A DNA stretch of 5,615 nt from Lactobacillus sp. UBA5804 (GTDB lineage: Bacteria > Bacillota > Bacilli > Lactobacillales > Lactobacillaceae): NCBI GenBank assembly GCA_002418055.1, contig DIDI01000005.1, positions 1 through 5,615 on the forward strand. The letters are read 5' to 3'. Below the pieces are notes generated by a model. The model saw nothing but the letters and a program-made list of their open reading frames with translations, searched no databases and was not told where the DNA came from. Positions 4,945 to 5,615 of the stretch are shown here, piece by piece (within the stretch, counting starts at the first letter, position 1; each line of letters starts with the position of its first letter). Both the position numbers and the translations under genes were made by a program.

Positions 4945-5615
4945 CTACTTATCAACAGGGCTCTTCTGCCATTGACCTGGTTGCAAATTGGTCGCCCGTT
5001 CTAATTCTCGGACGTTGACCACAGGCACCCCAAGTTGGGCTAATTTTTTAGACAAATTAGCATTAATCAACTTCACCGGTTGCGACTCTTCACTCTTCTT
5101 AATTAAGGCTAAGCAAAGGTTGGCTTTTTTGATATTGGTCTGTGGCAATTTTACCCATTGCGCCTTCGTGAGCGACTTCATCCGATTCTGAAACGCCGCA
5201 TCATCACCGAAGTGAGGTCCATTATAAGACTTTTTCTTACCATCAAGGTCGAAATAGACCACCACATAATTCACGGGCTGCTTGAGATTAAGTTCCGTCG
5301 TCTTGCCGTTTAAGGTCTTGAGGCGCAAGCGATTCTTACCAGCTGGGCTTGGCGTCTCATGCTTGCTCGCCTTGCTACTTTGCTGACGGTGCTGCTCGCG
5401 GAGCACTTGCAGTTCATGATTCGTATCATGCGCATCGCTCGCTGCGCGGTCATGCGCCTTGGCCACTGGCTTGCTCGTCCGAGTCTTAATGGTAAAAGCG
5501 GGCCCTACAGTATCCTCCTGGGATGCTTTAGCTGCTGGTGCTCGCTTCCTGGCCGCCGGCTTCACTGCTGACGCTGGCTTTGCGGCCGGCCTCTTGCTTG
5601 CATGCTTGAACTGAC
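4945..5615 (-). CDS. Unrecognised protein, 3' part of gene, with Lys/Ala/Pro-rich segment and small C-terminal domain
   Basis: The minus-strand frame is open from the TAA at 4945 to the window edge, so the 5' end is missing; about 222 codons are visible. A GTG at 5565 has no ribosome binding site before it and the same low-complexity composition continues upstream, so the true start is probably outside. The part encoded by about 5335-5615 is rich in Lys, Ala, Pro, Ser and Arg (for example KPAARKRAPAAKAS) and looks disordered and basic, with a short charged stretch HELQVLREQHRQQ that could be helical. The part encoded by 4948-5334 has alternating strands and helices (RLRLKTLNGKTTELNL, NYVVVYFDLDGKKKSY, ANLCLALIKK, AQLGVPVVNVRELERA) and looks like a folded domain of about 125 residues. 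No transmembrane segment or sorting signal is visible at the C-terminus. I do not recognise the family and assign no function. Confidence 0.75.
   Translation of the reverse strand, partial: QFKHASKRPAAKPASAVKPAARKRAPAAKASQEDTVGPAFTIKTRTSKPVAKAHDRAASDAHDTNHELQVLREQHRQQSSKASKHETPSPAGKNRLRLKTLNGKTTELNLKQPVNYVVVYFDLDGKKKSYNGPHFGDDAAFQNRMKSLTKAQWVKLPQTNIKKANLCLALIKKSEESQPVKLINANLSKKLAQLGVPVVNVRELERATNLQPGQWQKSPVDK

Noticed and set aside
4988..5571. Plus-strand frames opposite the Lys/Ala-rich gene (4988-5191, 5359-5571)
   Set aside because: Their composition is what the reverse of a GC-rich Lys/Ala-coding frame gives; the minus-strand frame is longer, continuous to the edge and ends next to a proper terminator.

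Overview
The window looks like an ordinary chromosomal segment of a low-to-mid GC Gram-positive, most likely a lactic acid bacterium of the family Lactobacillaceae. The reasons are strong GGAGG-type ribosome binding sites, a PyrR-type RNA attenuator, a 552-residue formate-tetrahydrofolate ligase of the lactobacillus kind, and a YitT/DUF2179 membrane protein. I cannot name the species from sequence alone. There is no sign of a mobile element, CRISPR array, tRNA or rRNA, and base composition looks even across the genes.

Layout, left to right. (1) pyrR on the minus strand (18-554). (2) A 257-base divergent intergenic region with back-to-back sigma-A promoters and, on the rightward side only, a PyrR-binding transcription attenuator (685-790). 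(3) pyrF and pyrE (812-2145, plus strand), whose stop and start codons share one base (TAATG). (4) A bidirectional terminator (2153-2188). (5) fhs on the minus strand, best started at 3859, giving 552 residues. (6) A second divergent intergenic region (3860-4065) with promoters for fhs and the next gene and an imperfect palindrome between them. (7) A yitT-family membrane protein gene (4066-4899, plus strand). (8) A second bidirectional terminator (4902-4939). (9) The 3' part of an unrecognised minus-strand gene (4945 to beyond 5615) with a Lys/Ala/Pro-rich upstream segment and a small unassigned C-terminal region.

How the parts work together: PyrR senses UMP/UTP against PRPP and binds the pyrFE leader RNA. 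Binding stabilises a hairpin that blocks the antiterminator, so the terminator at 772-790 forms and pyrFE transcription stops when pyrimidines are plentiful. PyrE makes OMP from orotate and PRPP, and PyrF decarboxylates OMP to UMP. Fhs supplies 10-formyl-tetrahydrofolate, which is used mainly in purine synthesis, so the region has a nucleotide-metabolism theme, although fhs is a separate transcription unit. The other pyr genes (carbamoyl phosphate synthase, pyrB, pyrC, pyrD) are not here. No terminator is visible in the 17 bases after pyrR, so a leftward pyr operon may continue outside the window.

I found no convincing new biological system. The items most worth a second look are the asymmetric pyr regulation, the exact fold of the attenuator, the palindrome between fhs and yitT, and the unassigned Lys/Ala-rich protein.
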